Assembly (NCBI RefSeq): GCF_003614185.1
Contig: NZ_KZ987724.1
Span: 664,679-728,678 of the forward strand
Length of the DNA stretch: 64,000 bases
Source: Paenibacillus aceti
Lineage (GTDB): Bacteria; Bacillota; Bacilli; Paenibacillales; Paenibacillaceae
Direction of reading: 5' to 3'
Under the pieces are notes generated by a model. It was not told the origin of the DNA and did no database searches. It saw nothing but the letters and a program-made list of their open reading frames with translations. The position numbers and the translations under genes were made by a program. Below are positions 53,683 through 63,855 of the stretch, in pieces. Numbering within the stretch: position 1 is the stretch's first letter; every line of letters begins with the position of its first letter.

Positions 53683-54762
53683 ATGTCAGAGAAATTATCG
53701 TTATTCATAGGTTCATATGCCGAGGCAGCGGACCCCGGAATATATATGTATGAGCTGGACTTGGCTACTGGGGAGATGAAGTACCTCGATAGTGCGTCGG
53801 GGTTGAAGAATCCGACTTTTGTCAGTGTGGACAAGCCAGGTAAGAAGCTCTATGCCATTTCGGAGACGAAGAATGAGCATGGAGAGAGAATCGGGGAAGT
53901 AGCTGCTTACTCCATTGATCCAGAGCAGGGCAAGCTGACCGAGCTTAATCGGGCTCTTACTATTCAGCCTTCGAGCTCCCATATTCAGATCGATCATCAT
54001 CATAAGTACTTGGCCGTATCCGGCTATCATGGCGGCAATATCGGCCTGGTTCAGATCGCTGAAGATGGTACAGTCGCCGGGCTGGTCGATGTGCAGCAGC
54101 ATACAGGCCATGGCGCTGATCCGGTTCGTCAGGATCGCCCGCATCCGCATTCCGTCCAATTTAGTCCGCATAACCGGTTTGCTCTCGTTGCCGATTTGGG
54201 TCTGGATTTGATTCGTATCTATGAACTGGACCAGGAGCAGGGCAAGCTGATATACCGCAGTGAGGCAGTCATGAAGCCAGCAAGCGGACCGCGTCATCTG
54301 GCTTTTCACCCTAACGGGAAATGGCTGTATTCCATTAATGAGGTAGGTTCTACGATTACCGCCTTTGCCTTTGATGCTGAGCAAGGCAGTTTGACGGAGC
54401 TGGAGACCCTCTCATCGCTGCCCGCCGATTTTGCAGGCGAGAATACGACGGCGGAGGTGGCGGTTTCCCAGGATGGTCGATTCCTCTACGGCTCCAACCG
54501 TGGACATGACAGCATCGTGCAATTTGCCATTGATCCGGCGAGCGGAAGATTATCCCTCGTGCAATTTGTCTCGTCCGAGGGAGGGCATCCGCGTCATTTC
54601 ACCATCACACCGGACGGTGAGCATTTGCTTGCCGCTAACCGTGATTCTAACAATCTGGCATTGTTCCGAATTGATCGGGACAGCGGCAAGCTGACGTTCA
54701 CCGGGCATACAACTGAAGTATCTAAGCCCGTCTACGTAAAAGCGGAATTATTCCGTAAATAA
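53683..54762 (+). CDS. Lactonase family protein (YkgB/6-phosphogluconolactonase-like propeller)
   Basis: A 359-residue seven-bladed beta-propeller. Repeated blades show [59 protein letters not shown] and [20 protein letters not shown]. The conserved RPHPHS, GPRH and GHPRH motifs are those of the PF10282 family (6-phosphogluconolactonase or muconate-cycloisomerase type). ATG 53683 is chosen, GGAGG 10 bases upstream. The 3' end overlaps the convergent DAHP synthase gene by 15 bases. Reaction not proven. Confidence 0.87.
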   Translation: MSEKLSLFIGSYAEAADPGIYMYELDLATGEMKYLDSASGLKNPTFVSVDKPGKKLYAISETKNEHGERIGEVAAYSIDPEQGKLTELNRALTIQPSSSHIQIDHHHKYLAVSGYHGGNIGLVQIAEDGTVAGLVDVQQHTGHGADPVRQDRPHPHSVQFSPHNRFALVADLGLDLIRIYELDQEQGKLIYRSEAVMKPASGPRHLAFHPNGKWLYSINEVGSTITAFAFDAEQGSLTELETLSSLPADFAGENTTAEVAVSQDGRFLYGSNRGHDSIVQFAIDPASGRLSLVQFVSSEGGHPRHFTITPDGEHLLAANRDSNNLALFRIDRDSGKLTFTGHTTEVSKPVYVKAELFRK

Positions 54763-55821
54763 ACCGGATTTCCGGATTCCATCCCAGAGCTGTTGGAATT
54801 GCGGAATGTCAAGCTGCTGGGCGGCATCGGACAAGGCGGTCTGTGGATCGGGGTGAACCTCGACCATCACACCGTCGGCACCGGCCGCCAGAGCTGCTTT
54901 GGCGCATGGGAGCAGTATATCCTTGCGTCCAGTGGAGTGGCTGACATCGACGAGAACCGGCAGATGAGTCTCCTGCTTAAGCAGCGGAACAGCAGAAATG
55001 TCCAATGTGTTGCGGGTCCATTTCTCGTAAGTCCGGATGCCGCGTTCGATCAGCATAAGCTGGCTATTGCCTTTAACGGCGATGTATTCAGCGGCATGGA
55101 CGAATTCCTCCAGCGTCGCGGCGATACCTCTTTTCAGCAGCACCGGGATTTTAGCTTCGCCAGCCGCTTTCAGCAGCTCGAAGTTCTGCATATTGCGTGC
55201 GCCGATCTGGATAACATCGATGTATTGCTCAGCAAGCTCGATATGAGCCGGATGCACAATTTCGCTGATCGTCACGAGACCGAATTCATCGGCGACTTCC
55301 TTGAGCATCTTCAATCCTTCGACACCAAGCCCTTGGAAATCATAAGGCGAGGTTCTCGGCTTGAAGGCGCCGCCTCTCATGATTTTAATGCCCGCTTCTT
55401 TTAGCGCTGCAGCTACGGTTCTCAGTTGCTCGTAAGATTCCACGGAACATGGTCCGGCGATCATGACCTGCGCAGAGCCACCGATCAGCGTCCCTTTGAT
55501 ATCGATTACAGTATTCTCAGGCTGCTTCTTGCGGCTGACCAGCAATTGACGCTTATGCTCCTCCTCTTGCAGATTCAGGGACGCTTTGAATATTTCCTTG
55601 AAAATATGCTTGATAGAAGCATCTCTGAATGGTCCAGGATTGAGTTCAGCCAGTTCATCCAGCATTTTTCTTTCCCGTACCGGATCGAATTTAGGCACGC
55701 CTTGCTTCTCTTTGATTTCTCCAATCGCCTGAACGACCTCAGCCCGCTCATTAAGCAGTCTTAACAGCTCCTTATTCACAGTATCCAGCTTGGTGCGCAG
55801 TTCCTCCAAATTTGTGTTCAT
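54748..55821 (-). CDS. aroA: Bifunctional chorismate mutase-DAHP synthase
   Basis: A 357-residue fusion. Residues 1-85 are an AroQ-type chorismate mutase ([29 protein letters not shown]). Residues about 115-350 are a type I-beta DAHP synthase ([65 protein letters not shown]). It condenses PEP and erythrose 4-phosphate, the first step to aromatic amino acids; the fused mutase domain gives feedback control in Bacillus. The symbol follows B. subtilis (not EPSP synthase). A T-box leader precedes it. Confidence 0.93.
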   Translation of the reverse strand: MNTNLEELRTKLDTVNKELLRLLNERAEVVQAIGEIKEKQGVPKFDPVRERKMLDELAELNPGPFRDASIKHIFKEIFKASLNLQEEEHKRQLLVSRKKQPENTVIDIKGTLIGGSAQVMIAGPCSVESYEQLRTVAAALKEAGIKIMRGGAFKPRTSPYDFQGLGVEGLKMLKEVADEFGLVTISEIVHPAHIELAEQYIDVIQIGARNMQNFELLKAAGEAKIPVLLKRGIAATLEEFVHAAEYIAVKGNSQLMLIERGIRTYEKWTRNTLDISAVPLLKQETHLPVLVDVSHSTGRKDILLPCAKAALAAGADGVMVEVHPDPQTALSDAAQQLDIPQFQQLWDGIRKSGLFTE

Positions 55822-55905
55822 GCCTCAACACTCCTTAAATTTTTGTATTTTTACACAGCGTATTTCTAAGAATGATAGGATGCAAGTTGTTCGACAGGCC
55901 TCTCT

Positions 55906-56155
55906 AAAACAAAAAAAGGCAGTCCATCAAGGGACGGATTTCTCCGCGGTACCACCCTTGTTAGACAACCTTATTGTTTCTCAGCTTAGGACACAGATAA
56001 CGGTGTGCGGCCGGAATTCCCTACTGTCCGAGCATGTCGGTGTTCAGGAACCAACTCCAGAGTGAACTTCAGCAGCGCGGCTCCCGCGGGGTGCTCTCAA
56101 TCTTCGGCACCACCGTCCCTGTCAGGACGCATCCACTTACTTTTCTCCATCATTG
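55906..56155 (-). promoter_or_regulatory. T-box riboswitch leader of the DAHP synthase gene
   Basis: On the minus strand, Stem I material begins near 56155 (GATGGAGAAAAGTAAG), an AGAG-containing arm follows, and the conserved T-box AAGGGTGGTACCGCGG lies at 55944-55959. It ends with GTCC..GGAC and a U7 run (to about 55913). The possible specifier sits in CTCTGGAGTTGGTTCCTGAAC as TGG (Trp), with TTG or GTT as other readings. Uncharged tRNA would relieve termination. A TATACT -10 lies near 56164-56169. Confidence 0.9.
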
Positions 56156-56378
56156 TCAATTAACAGTATATTCTAAAAAGTTATTGTACGAAATTATATG
56201 CCTCGGACTATAAAATGGCAAGTACCTACGGTGTCGCGTTATAACTTTATAGTTTTACTTCAATAAATTAAAGGAATGTAAAATTTGCAGCTAAGTTCTT
56301 GCTTTGTCGCAGTCGCTGGCTTAAGATTAGTCATATATATTCGCTTTAGTTTACTGGTGAAGGAGCAGGTTGCTTATA

Positions 56379-57446
56379 ATGACGTTCTTTAGAGAATTAT
56401 TTCAACTCCCCGGATTTCGCAGAGTGATGGCCTTGCTTGTGGCCGTGTTCATCCTCTATTCAGCTCGCAGTATGTTAAATATGATTCTGATTACTTTTAT
56501 CCTAACATATTTAATTAACCGCCTGCACCGATTCATAACGAGACATGTTGACAAACTGTTCAGAATTAATCGGAAAATTACCGTATTACTTATATATGTA
56601 CTCATGGTGGGCGGTCTAGCAACCGCAATCTACTATTACTTGCCTGTCTTCATCGAAGAGTTGACGGATTTAGTCAATCAGGTGATCTCTTTCTACAGTA
56701 ACCCGCCGACCAATCTGCCGGATAATATTATTCTTAATTTGCTGGTGGAATCGATCAGGGACATCGATATTACGAAATATATCGGGCAAGGCTTTGATTT
56801 TCTATTAAAGACGGCTACAGATATCGGGCAGTGGAGCCTCAATTTATTCATTGCGATCATATTAAGCTTGTTCTTCCTGCTTGAAAAAGAGAAGGTCACG
56901 AAATTTACGTCCAAATTCAAGGAAAGCCGCTTAGCCGGACTGTTCATTGAGCTTGAGTTCTTCGGCAAAAAATTCGTACATTCCTTCGGCAAGGTGATCG
57001 AGGTTCAATTTCTGATCGCGCTGGTTAATGCCTCGATCTCTACGGTATTCCTGTGGATCTTCGGGTTTCCGAACTTGTTCGCCCTCGGTATCATGATCTT
57101 CCTGCTCGGTCTGATTCCGGTCATGGGGGTCATTATATCGCTGATTCCACTATGTGCGATCGCTTTTAAGATCGGCGGATTGATCAAGATTGTCTACGTG
57201 CTGATTATGATCGCTATCGTTCATGCGGCCGAGACGTATGTATTGAATCCGAAATTCATGTCTAACAAGACGCATCTGCCTATCTTCTATACCTTCCTTA
57301 TCCTGCTCATTTCTGAGCATTTCTTCGGAGTATGGGGGCTCATTGTCGGAGTTCCAATCTTCATGTTCCTGCTTGATGTACTAGAAGTCCCGGTGGAGGG
57401 GATATCACCGAAGCGGCTAAGACGCAAGGTCGCAAAGGCGGATTAA
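56379..57446 (+). CDS. AI-2E family transporter
   Basis: A 355-residue membrane protein of the AI-2E/PerM (UPF0118) family. Helices are at about 10-50 and 65-85, an extracellular loop follows, and then a C-terminal bundle containing FGFPNLFALGIMIFLLGLIP (about 225) and HLPIFYTFLILLISEHFFG. The family includes Na+/H+ antiporters and exporters; here the substrate is unclear. ATG 56379 (or TTG 56370) is the start; the AGGAG is at 56361-56365. It lies divergently from the DAHP synthase leader. Confidence 0.82.
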   Translation: MTFFRELFQLPGFRRVMALLVAVFILYSARSMLNMILITFILTYLINRLHRFITRHVDKLFRINRKITVLLIYVLMVGGLATAIYYYLPVFIEELTDLVNQVISFYSNPPTNLPDNIILNLLVESIRDIDITKYIGQGFDFLLKTATDIGQWSLNLFIAIILSLFFLLEKEKVTKFTSKFKESRLAGLFIELEFFGKKFVHSFGKVIEVQFLIALVNASISTVFLWIFGFPNLFALGIMIFLLGLIPVMGVIISLIPLCAIAFKIGGLIKIVYVLIMIAIVHAAETYVLNPKFMSNKTHLPIFYTFLILLISEHFFGVWGLIVGVPIFMFLLDVLEVPVEGISPKRLRRKVAKAD

Positions 57447-57460
57447 AATATAAAATTTGA

Positions 57461-57497
57461 ACAGGGTGCCGATGCTAAATGTCGGCACCCTGTTTTC
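57461..57497. terminator. Bidirectional terminator
   Basis: ACAGGGTGCCGA (57461-57472) pairs with TCGGCACCCTGT (57482-57493), followed by TTTT; between convergent genes. Confidence 0.92.
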
Positions 57498-57502
57498 ATG
57501 AC

Positions 57503-58012
57503 TCAAGCCTGTGGCGGAATCCAGTTAATTTTGTTATTCTGATAATCTGTGGTCGGCTTGCTGCGAAGCTTGTCCTTCCAGTTGCGATGGACGGCCCTCT
57601 TCAACTTGTCAGGCAGCTCCGCCTTAATCCTGTTGGCCTTCTCCTGATTTATTCTGCCTTCGGCCAGAGCTTGATCGATACGAAGCGTTGCCGATTCCGT
57701 CAGCCTCTTGACGAGTTCTGCTTCACTCCAGCCTTTGCTGGAATGGGCGATCTGCAATAAGGTCTTGCCCTGCTTAAGCTGTTGAACAAGAGCCTTAGGC
57801 TCTAAACCAAGCAGCTTGGCGGCATCCCTCATGATAGAACCGCTATGGCAGCGGCCATGCCGATGAGCATGCGGGCCATGATCCACTCCGGTCAGCGTCT
57901 TGCTCTGCCCAACGGCTCCTTCTGGAGCAGCGGCGGATACAGACGGCAGGGAGATGCTCAGCAGTAATAAGCAGACCAACCCGCTCAGCAGCATTGTATG
58001 CAGTTGTTTCAT
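57503..58012 (-). CDS. Secreted helical protein of unknown function
   Basis: A 169-residue exported protein. A signal peptide (1-29, cleavage near VSAAAP) is followed by a His-rich stretch (GPHAHRHGRCHSG, about 46-58) that might bind metal. A helical domain with repeated short motifs (ALVQQLKQGKTLLQIAHS, RIDQALAEGRINQEKANRIK) recurs in many secreted Firmicute proteins of unknown role. It ends with KINWIPPQA. Confidence 0.65.
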   Translation of the reverse strand: MKQLHTMLLSGLVCLLLLSISLPSVSAAAPEGAVGQSKTLTGVDHGPHAHRHGRCHSGSIMRDAAKLLGLEPKALVQQLKQGKTLLQIAHSSKGWSEAELVKRLTESATLRIDQALAEGRINQEKANRIKAELPDKLKRAVHRNWKDKLRSKPTTDYQNNKINWIPPQA

Positions 58013-58166
58013 AGACTTTTTTCACCCCTTCGTTTAGAATATTTTGGGCCTTACCATTGTTCAGTCTTGACCAAATTGATGAATGATATCTGAAAATTAG
58101 CTTAATATCAGCTAAAAATTTGCAGCACACTATATTGGGGTTATGCGTTCGTTAGGAGGAATGTAG

Positions 58167-59201
58167 ATGACATTTGGCGCAAGGATGCTGAAGACAGGAC
58201 TCGCGGTTACATTGGCGCTATATGTGGTCATGTGGCTTGATTTATCTCCGCCACTAATGGCAGGGATCGCCGCTATTTTCGCTATGCAGCCCTCCATATA
58301 CCGCTCCTGGAGATATTTAATCGATCAACTGCAGACGAATGTTCTCGGTGCCGTCTTGGCTATGCTCGGGGGGATGCTATTCTCGAATGCACCGATTGCA
58401 GTGGGACTAGTCTGTATTATCGTCATTATGATCTGTCTTAAGCTGAAAATGGGAGAGACAATCGGCGTTACCCTGGTAACCGTAATTTCTGTGATGGAAG
58501 CTTCAGGACAATGGGCGTTTGCTCTCAACCGCCTGTCGCTCAGCTTGATCGGGATTTTATCCGCATTTATTATCAATATCATCATTTTCCCGCCGAAACC
58601 ACAGGTTCAGTATGAGGATCAGGTCAAGAAGACCTTCGGGCAATTATCCTTGCTGCTGCGGACTGCGGTCTCGGATGAGATGAAGGAGACGGTCTCCCAT
58701 CAGGAGAAACGTTCGCTTGAGGATGCGATTAATTCACTCAGTGAGAAGTACAAGCTAATGGAAGAGGATCAGAAGCGACTAAGGACGCCGAAGTTTAGCG
58801 AGAGCCGCCAGTTGGTCATTTATAAGCAAATGCTGAAGACCTTGCATAAAGGGTATGAAGCATTGGATGCTATTGAGCAGCATTATTTCCAGGCGGTTCG
58901 TTCTCCAGAGCTGAATCAGGAATTCGATACCCATCTGGAGCGCATGATAAAATTTCATGAACATATTATGTTGAAGTTTGAGAATAAATTGAAACCGAAT
59001 GTGCTGGAGGCGCAGAGATTTGAAGAGCAGAATGACCGCTTCCTCGCCACCATGCTGGAGCATTATGCTGACCATACGGATGGAACACTACGGTTGTCGA
59101 TCGTATCGGCGGAAATTTATGAATATGGCTATCAATTGCAGAGGCTAAACCGCCTTGCGGAGCATTCTCCGTCTCTGGAGAGTAAAGAGGAAGACAAATA
59201 G
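58167..59201 (+). CDS. Aromatic acid exporter family (FUSC/DUF939) membrane protein
   Basis: A 344-residue protein. The N-terminal half has about four to five membrane segments (TGLAVTLALYVVMWL, PPLMAGIAAIFAMQPSIYRS, IGVTLVTVISVM, LSLIGILSAFIINIIIFPP). The C-terminal half (about 165-335) is cytosolic and coiled. The layout fits ArAE_1/FUSC-like exporters. GGAGGAATGTAG precedes the ATG. The HelD gene starts 25 bases after its stop. Confidence 0.8.
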   Translation: MTFGARMLKTGLAVTLALYVVMWLDLSPPLMAGIAAIFAMQPSIYRSWRYLIDQLQTNVLGAVLAMLGGMLFSNAPIAVGLVCIIVIMICLKLKMGETIGVTLVTVISVMEASGQWAFALNRLSLSLIGILSAFIINIIIFPPKPQVQYEDQVKKTFGQLSLLLRTAVSDEMKETVSHQEKRSLEDAINSLSEKYKLMEEDQKRLRTPKFSESRQLVIYKQMLKTLHKGYEALDAIEQHYFQAVRSPELNQEFDTHLERMIKFHEHIMLKFENKLKPNVLEAQRFEEQNDRFLATMLEHYADHTDGTLRLSIVSAEIYEYGYQLQRLNRLAEHSPSLESKEEDK

Positions 59202-59226
59202 ATATTTCACAAAAGGGGCGACTATT

Positions 59227-61566
59227 TTGAATAATGATAAGGAATGGCAGGAGGAGCAGCGCCGGGTAGATTATGTTGAAGATCTGATCGAATCTAGAAT
59301 TTCCCGACTAGAGGCGGAGGTCGGCGCGATCCGTGGCGATGTGGTCTCGATGCGGAAGGACTTCTGGGATGAGGTTACGGTCAATTTCAGTGAAGCGGAT
59401 GATGTAGGAGAGACCTCGACCAGCTTAAGGCAGCAATCCGAAGTGCTGTCCGAGCGTGAGAAGCGTCACCAGCATGCGTATAATTCGCTGGTTAAGCTAA
59501 AGCGGCTGCAGCAGTCGCCCTACTTCGGCCGTATCGACTTTGCCGAGCATGGGGAGAAGAGCGAAGCGATCTATTTAGGAATTGCTTCATTGCTGGACAA
59601 GGGGGAGGACGCCTTCCTGATTTATGACTGGCGGGCTCCGATTTCCAATCTGTATTATGACAGCGTTCCCGGCCCCGCCTCTTATGAGACGCCTTCCGGC
59701 ACGATTGAAGGGGATATGACGCTCAAACGGCAATTTGTCATCCGGGGCCGCAAGCTGAAGGTGATGTTCGATACCGGTGTGACCATCGGTGATGAATTGC
59801 TGCAGCAGGTGCTGGGGCGCAGCTCTGACGCGCAAATGAAGAGCATTGTCGCGACGATCCAGAAGGAACAGAATCGCATTATCCGTAACGATACCTCACG
59901 CATGCTGATCGTTCAGGGGGCGGCTGGCAGTGGCAAGACATCTGCGGCGCTGCAGCGAGTAGCCTATCTGCTCTATAAGCATCGTGATACACTGCGCGCG
60001 GATCAAATGATCCTGTTCTCGCCGAATCCGATGTTCAACAGCTATGTCTCGACCGTATTGCCTGAGCTGGGCGAAGAGAATATGCTGCAGACGACATTCC
60101 AGGAATACCTGGAGCGGCGTCTTGGCCGGGAGTTCCAGCTGGAGGACCCTTTTGTACAGATCGAATATGTATTGACGGCGGAAGAGGATGCGTCCTATCA
60201 AGGGCGCATGAATGGGATTCGCTATAAGTCTTCTCTGTTGTTCTTTGAGGCCATAGGCCGATATAAGCTGCTCCTCGAGCAGAAGGGAATGAAGTTCAAG
60301 CCGCTGCGTTTTATGGGCCGGGAGATCATCAGCGCCGAGGCTATATCCGAGCGGTTCTATCAATATGATTCAGCGATTACCCTCGCTAACCGCTGTGATT
60401 TGCTCAAGGAATGGCTACTGAAGCAAATTGCCGTCTTTAGCAAGGAAGAGCTTCAGCAGCCTTGGGTAGATGAGCAAATTCAACTGCTGGATACCGAGGA
60501 TTATCAGCGTGCCTATCAGCGGATGCGGCGTCAGCAGCAGCGGGGCGACAGCCAGTTCAGTGAATATGAAGAAGAGCGGACCATCCTGGGACGAATGGTG
60601 GTCAGCGATCGTCTGAAGCCGCTAAGGAAATGGATCAAGTCTTTGCGCTTTGTCGATGTGACCCAGCTCTACCGTCAATTATTCGAGCAGACCGACATCG
60701 CTTCGGAGGTACATATGGATGATTTGCCAGCGGACTGGGCGCTCGTATGCGAGCAGACGCTCGCCAAGATCAAGGCGGGTGAGCTGTTCTATGAGGACAT
60801 TACACCTTATCTGTATCTAAAAGAAATGATCCTTGGCTTCCACTCCAACCATGCGATCCGCCATGTCATCATTGACGAGGCTCAGGATTATTCACCATTT
60901 CAGCTGTTCTTCCTGAAACGGCTTTTCCCGCGTGCCAGAATGACGGCGCTTGGTGATCTGAATCAGGCGATATATGCTCATTCCTCGGTATTGCAGCAAT
61001 CGGCTGTATTGACCGAGCTGTATGGGCCGGACAATAATGAGCAGATCATCCTGCAGCAGAGCTACCGTTCGACCCGGGAAATCGTCCTGTTCACACGCGG
61101 TATGCTGCCAGGCGGAGAAGCGATCATTCCGTTCAACCGGGCTGGGGAGAAGCCTGAAGTTATTGAGGCATCGGATCAGGCGCAGCTCTACGCGCAGATC
61201 CGTCATGATATCGCTGCCCTCCAGCATGAAGGGTACGAATCGATCGCGGTGATCTGCAAGACGCAGGAGGAGAGCAGGCTGGTCCATGAACAGCTGTCAT
61301 CCGACTTGGCTGCCAGACTGATTAAGAAGACGACGCTCTCCTTTGAGAAGGGGGTTCATATTATCCCGGCTTATCTGGCCAAGGGGGTAGAATTCGACGC
61401 CGTACTCCTGTTTGACGGCTCCAATCATCAATATACCCGAGAATCGGAACGGAAGCTGTTCTATACCGCTTGTACCCGGGCCATGCACTTGCTGCATGTA
61501 TACTCCTTAGGCGAGCCTAGCCGCTTTATTACAGAGGCGGATCAGGCTACTTATATCAAGCGATAA
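59227..61566 (+). CDS. helD: RNA polymerase recycling helicase HelD
   Basis: A 779-residue UvrD/Rep-like ATPase. An N-terminal coiled arm (DYVEDLIESRISRLEAEVGA) would enter the RNA polymerase secondary channel. Walker A is GAAGSGKTSAALQRVAYLL (about 237), Walker B HVIIDEAQDYSPF (about 544), and C-terminal helicase motifs appear as GDLNQAIYAH and LFYTACTRAMHLLHV. HelD frees stalled RNA polymerase and can protect from rifampicin in relatives. TTG 59227 is preferred: AAGGGG lies upstream and the length then agrees with B. subtilis HelD (~774). Confidence 0.85.
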   Translation: MNNDKEWQEEQRRVDYVEDLIESRISRLEAEVGAIRGDVVSMRKDFWDEVTVNFSEADDVGETSTSLRQQSEVLSEREKRHQHAYNSLVKLKRLQQSPYFGRIDFAEHGEKSEAIYLGIASLLDKGEDAFLIYDWRAPISNLYYDSVPGPASYETPSGTIEGDMTLKRQFVIRGRKLKVMFDTGVTIGDELLQQVLGRSSDAQMKSIVATIQKEQNRIIRNDTSRMLIVQGAAGSGKTSAALQRVAYLLYKHRDTLRADQMILFSPNPMFNSYVSTVLPELGEENMLQTTFQEYLERRLGREFQLEDPFVQIEYVLTAEEDASYQGRMNGIRYKSSLLFFEAIGRYKLLLEQKGMKFKPLRFMGREIISAEAISERFYQYDSAITLANRCDLLKEWLLKQIAVFSKEELQQPWVDEQIQLLDTEDYQRAYQRMRRQQQRGDSQFSEYEEERTILGRMVVSDRLKPLRKWIKSLRFVDVTQLYRQLFEQTDIASEVHMDDLPADWALVCEQTLAKIKAGELFYEDITPYLYLKEMILGFHSNHAIRHVIIDEAQDYSPFQLFFLKRLFPRARMTALGDLNQAIYAHSSVLQQSAVLTELYGPDNNEQIILQQSYRSTREIVLFTRGMLPGGEAIIPFNRAGEKPEVIEASDQAQLYAQIRHDIAALQHEGYESIAVICKTQEESRLVHEQLSSDLAARLIKKTTLSFEKGVHIIPAYLAKGVEFDAVLLFDGSNHQYTRESERKLFYTACTRAMHLLHVYSLGEPSRFITEADQATYIKR

Positions 61567-61653
61567 GGAAACAAATGTATTCAGAATATTTTACGAAAAT
61601 AACTCCACACTAACCATGAATGTTGTTTACATGAATGGAAAGGGTGGCTAACC

Positions 61654-62892
61654 ATGGGTGACAAGAAGGGGGATCTGGCGGCTCTGGCCTCGATCCCGCT
61701 GATTATGACTTTGGGCAATTCCATGCTCATTCCGATCTTGCCGCTAATTTCACGTGAGCTGAAGATTTCTTCATTTCAAGTCAGTATGCTGATCACGGTC
61801 TATGCCGTAGTGGCCATCCTACTCATTCCCATCGCCGGTTATCTGTCAGATAAAATGGGTCGGAAGTCAGTCATTATCCCGAGTCTGATTATAGCGGGGA
61901 TCGGTGGGGCGGTTTGCGGTGTAGCCCCCTGGTTTGCTAGCGGGACGATGCTGTACTGGATCATCATCGGTGGCAGATTCCTACAGGGGATTGGAGCCTC
62001 GGGAGCGTTTCCAACCGTACTCCCGCTAGTGGGGGATATGTTTGATGATGATAAAGAGGTCAGTCGAAGCCTCGGCATTATCGAGACATCCAATACGTTC
62101 GGCAAGGTGCTTAGCCCGATTCTGGGCGCATTGTTAGGCGCTTGGCTATGGTATATGCCTTTTTTGGCTATACCTGTGCTATGTTTATGCTCCTTGCTGC
62201 TCGTGATCTTCCTGGTCAAGGAGCCTGAGCGCAAGCACAAGCCGAAGCCGCTGAAGGAATTCTGGGGCGCAGTCAAGGAGGTGCTTTCCTCCCAGGGACG
62301 CTGGCTGTATGCCATATTCGCGATCGGCGGAATTTCCATGTTTCTGTTGTTTGGCGTTCTTTTTTACTTATCCGAGCAATTAGAGAAGAAGCATGGCTTG
62401 GATGGCGTCCTCAAGGGCTTTGTTCTGGCGATTCCCCTCGCTTCTTTATGTCTCGCTTCTTATTTCACCGGCAAGAAGATCGGCAAGAATAAATTGCTGA
62501 TGAAATGGTGTGGCGTTATCGGCTTATTATTGTCCACGGGGGCACTATTTGGAATCGGCTTCTTCAACAATATTTATTTTGTTGTCGCTTGCCTTATCGT
62601 ATGCGGAGCGGGCATCGGGATGGTGCTGCCAAGCTCTGACGCGCTTATTACCGAAGGGATTGAGAAGGAGCTGCGCGGTACGATTACTTCACTCTATAGC
62701 AGCATGCGCTTTATCGGCGTGTCTCTGGGGCCGCCGGTCGTGTCATTGCTTGTGAAAGCGGGTCATATGACGTTATTCTTCGTGATTGCCGGTGTCTCTC
62801 TGGTAGCTATGATCCTGCTCTGGGTAATGGTTAAGCCAGAATCCGACAAGGGGAAGGGCGGTCTGACCGACGCGCTACGACCTCAAGGTTAG
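61654..62892 (+). CDS. MFS transporter (DHA1-like)
   Basis: A 412-residue membrane transporter with about 12 hydrophobic segments. The loop 2-3 signature is GYLSDKMGRKSVIIP (about 63) and the motif C-like region GRFLQGIGASGAFPTVLP (about 109). It resembles drug or metabolite exporters. AAAGGGTGG precedes the ATG. Transcribed on its own. Substrate unknown. Confidence 0.82.
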   Translation: MGDKKGDLAALASIPLIMTLGNSMLIPILPLISRELKISSFQVSMLITVYAVVAILLIPIAGYLSDKMGRKSVIIPSLIIAGIGGAVCGVAPWFASGTMLYWIIIGGRFLQGIGASGAFPTVLPLVGDMFDDDKEVSRSLGIIETSNTFGKVLSPILGALLGAWLWYMPFLAIPVLCLCSLLLVIFLVKEPERKHKPKPLKEFWGAVKEVLSSQGRWLYAIFAIGGISMFLLFGVLFYLSEQLEKKHGLDGVLKGFVLAIPLASLCLASYFTGKKIGKNKLLMKWCGVIGLLLSTGALFGIGFFNNIYFVVACLIVCGAGIGMVLPSSDALITEGIEKELRGTITSLYSSMRFIGVSLGPPVVSLLVKAGHMTLFFVIAGVSLVAMILLWVMVKPESDKGKGGLTDALRPQG

Positions 62893-63004
62893 GAAATAAT
62901 TAGCATAAAAAAGCGGACTAAGTGACATTTCTCCTAGTTATATTTCTCCGAAACAATTACAATCAGCACAAAATATTACTATTTTGTGTCCTGGGAGGAA
63001 GATT

Positions 63005-63682
63005 ATGAGAAATAAGAAGTGGGGATTATGGTTGCTGGCCGCTGCGGCGGTAATCCTGATCGTCGTGCTAGTGCTTATTCGCATAAATGGGAACAACTCA
63101 CAAAAAGCTGAATTTCCAGATTTAGAGCAGGTCGAGGCCGGACAAGTACCAGAGGGGTTCGATGAGGCTAATCAGCCGTATATCGGCAACCCGGATGCCG
63201 CGATTAAAATTGTGGAATTCGCCGATTACAAATGCCCTGCGTGCAAGCGCTGGGTCGAGGAGGTCTTCTCTAAGATCAAAAGCGAATATCTGGACACGGG
63301 CAAAGCCGTCTATTACTATGTGGATTTCCCGTTCCTGGCGCCTGATTCCACCTTGGCTGCATTGGCTGGCGAGACCTTATATCAACAGGATCAGCAATAT
63401 TTCTGGACCTACTATGATCTCATGATGGAGAAGCAGGGCAGCAAAGACTCGGCCTGGGCCAATAAGAAGTTTATAATGAATTTGGTCAAAGAGAATATCC
63501 CCGGGGTTGATCTGAAGCAATTCGAGCAGGATCTGGATGAACGGAAGTACATCGCCAACATCAAGCGCGATCTTCTCATCGGGGAGAATCAGGGTGTGGA
63601 TGGAACACCTTTCGTATTTGTGAATGGACAGGCTGTAGACGATATTTCCTGGGAAGGAATCCAGGCGGCAATCGAGCAATAG
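63005..63682 (+). CDS. DsbA-like thiol-disulfide oxidoreductase (BdbD-type)
   Basis: A 225-residue membrane-anchored extracellular oxidoreductase. The N-terminal helix is at about 5-26. The thioredoxin fold carries the redox pair in ADYKCPACKRWVEEVF (about 74-80) and the cis-Pro loop in GVDGTPFVFVNG (about 200-211). It would form disulfides in secreted proteins. ATG 63005 is chosen with GGGAGGAAGATT just upstream. A hairpin terminator follows. Confidence 0.87.
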   Translation: MRNKKWGLWLLAAAAVILIVVLVLIRINGNNSQKAEFPDLEQVEAGQVPEGFDEANQPYIGNPDAAIKIVEFADYKCPACKRWVEEVFSKIKSEYLDTGKAVYYYVDFPFLAPDSTLAALAGETLYQQDQQYFWTYYDLMMEKQGSKDSAWANKKFIMNLVKENIPGVDLKQFEQDLDERKYIANIKRDLLIGENQGVDGTPFVFVNGQAVDDISWEGIQAAIEQ

Positions 63683-63691
63683 CTTGTGGAG

Positions 63692-63749
63692 AAGAACGGT
63701 TGGCCTAAGGCTGCGAATAAGCGGAAGCCTGGGCTGTCCGTTCTTTTGT
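63692..63749 (+). terminator. Terminator after the DsbA-like gene
   Basis: AAGAACGG (63692-63699) pairs with CCGTTCTT (63738-63745), with AGGCT/AGCCT inside, then TTGTTTT. Confidence 0.75.
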
Positions 63750-63855
63750 TTTCTGCAGGTTTCGCCGGGGTCGAAGTGTTTTTCTGGCCACTTTTTTGAT
63801 ATGATATAAGCTGATTCGGGACGACTCGGACACACCATATAGGAGGGGAAAAGCA

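Noticed and set aside
59155-59226. HelD start at ATG 59155
   Set aside because: It lies inside the end of the previous gene without a ribosome site; TTG 59227 fits the spacing and family length.
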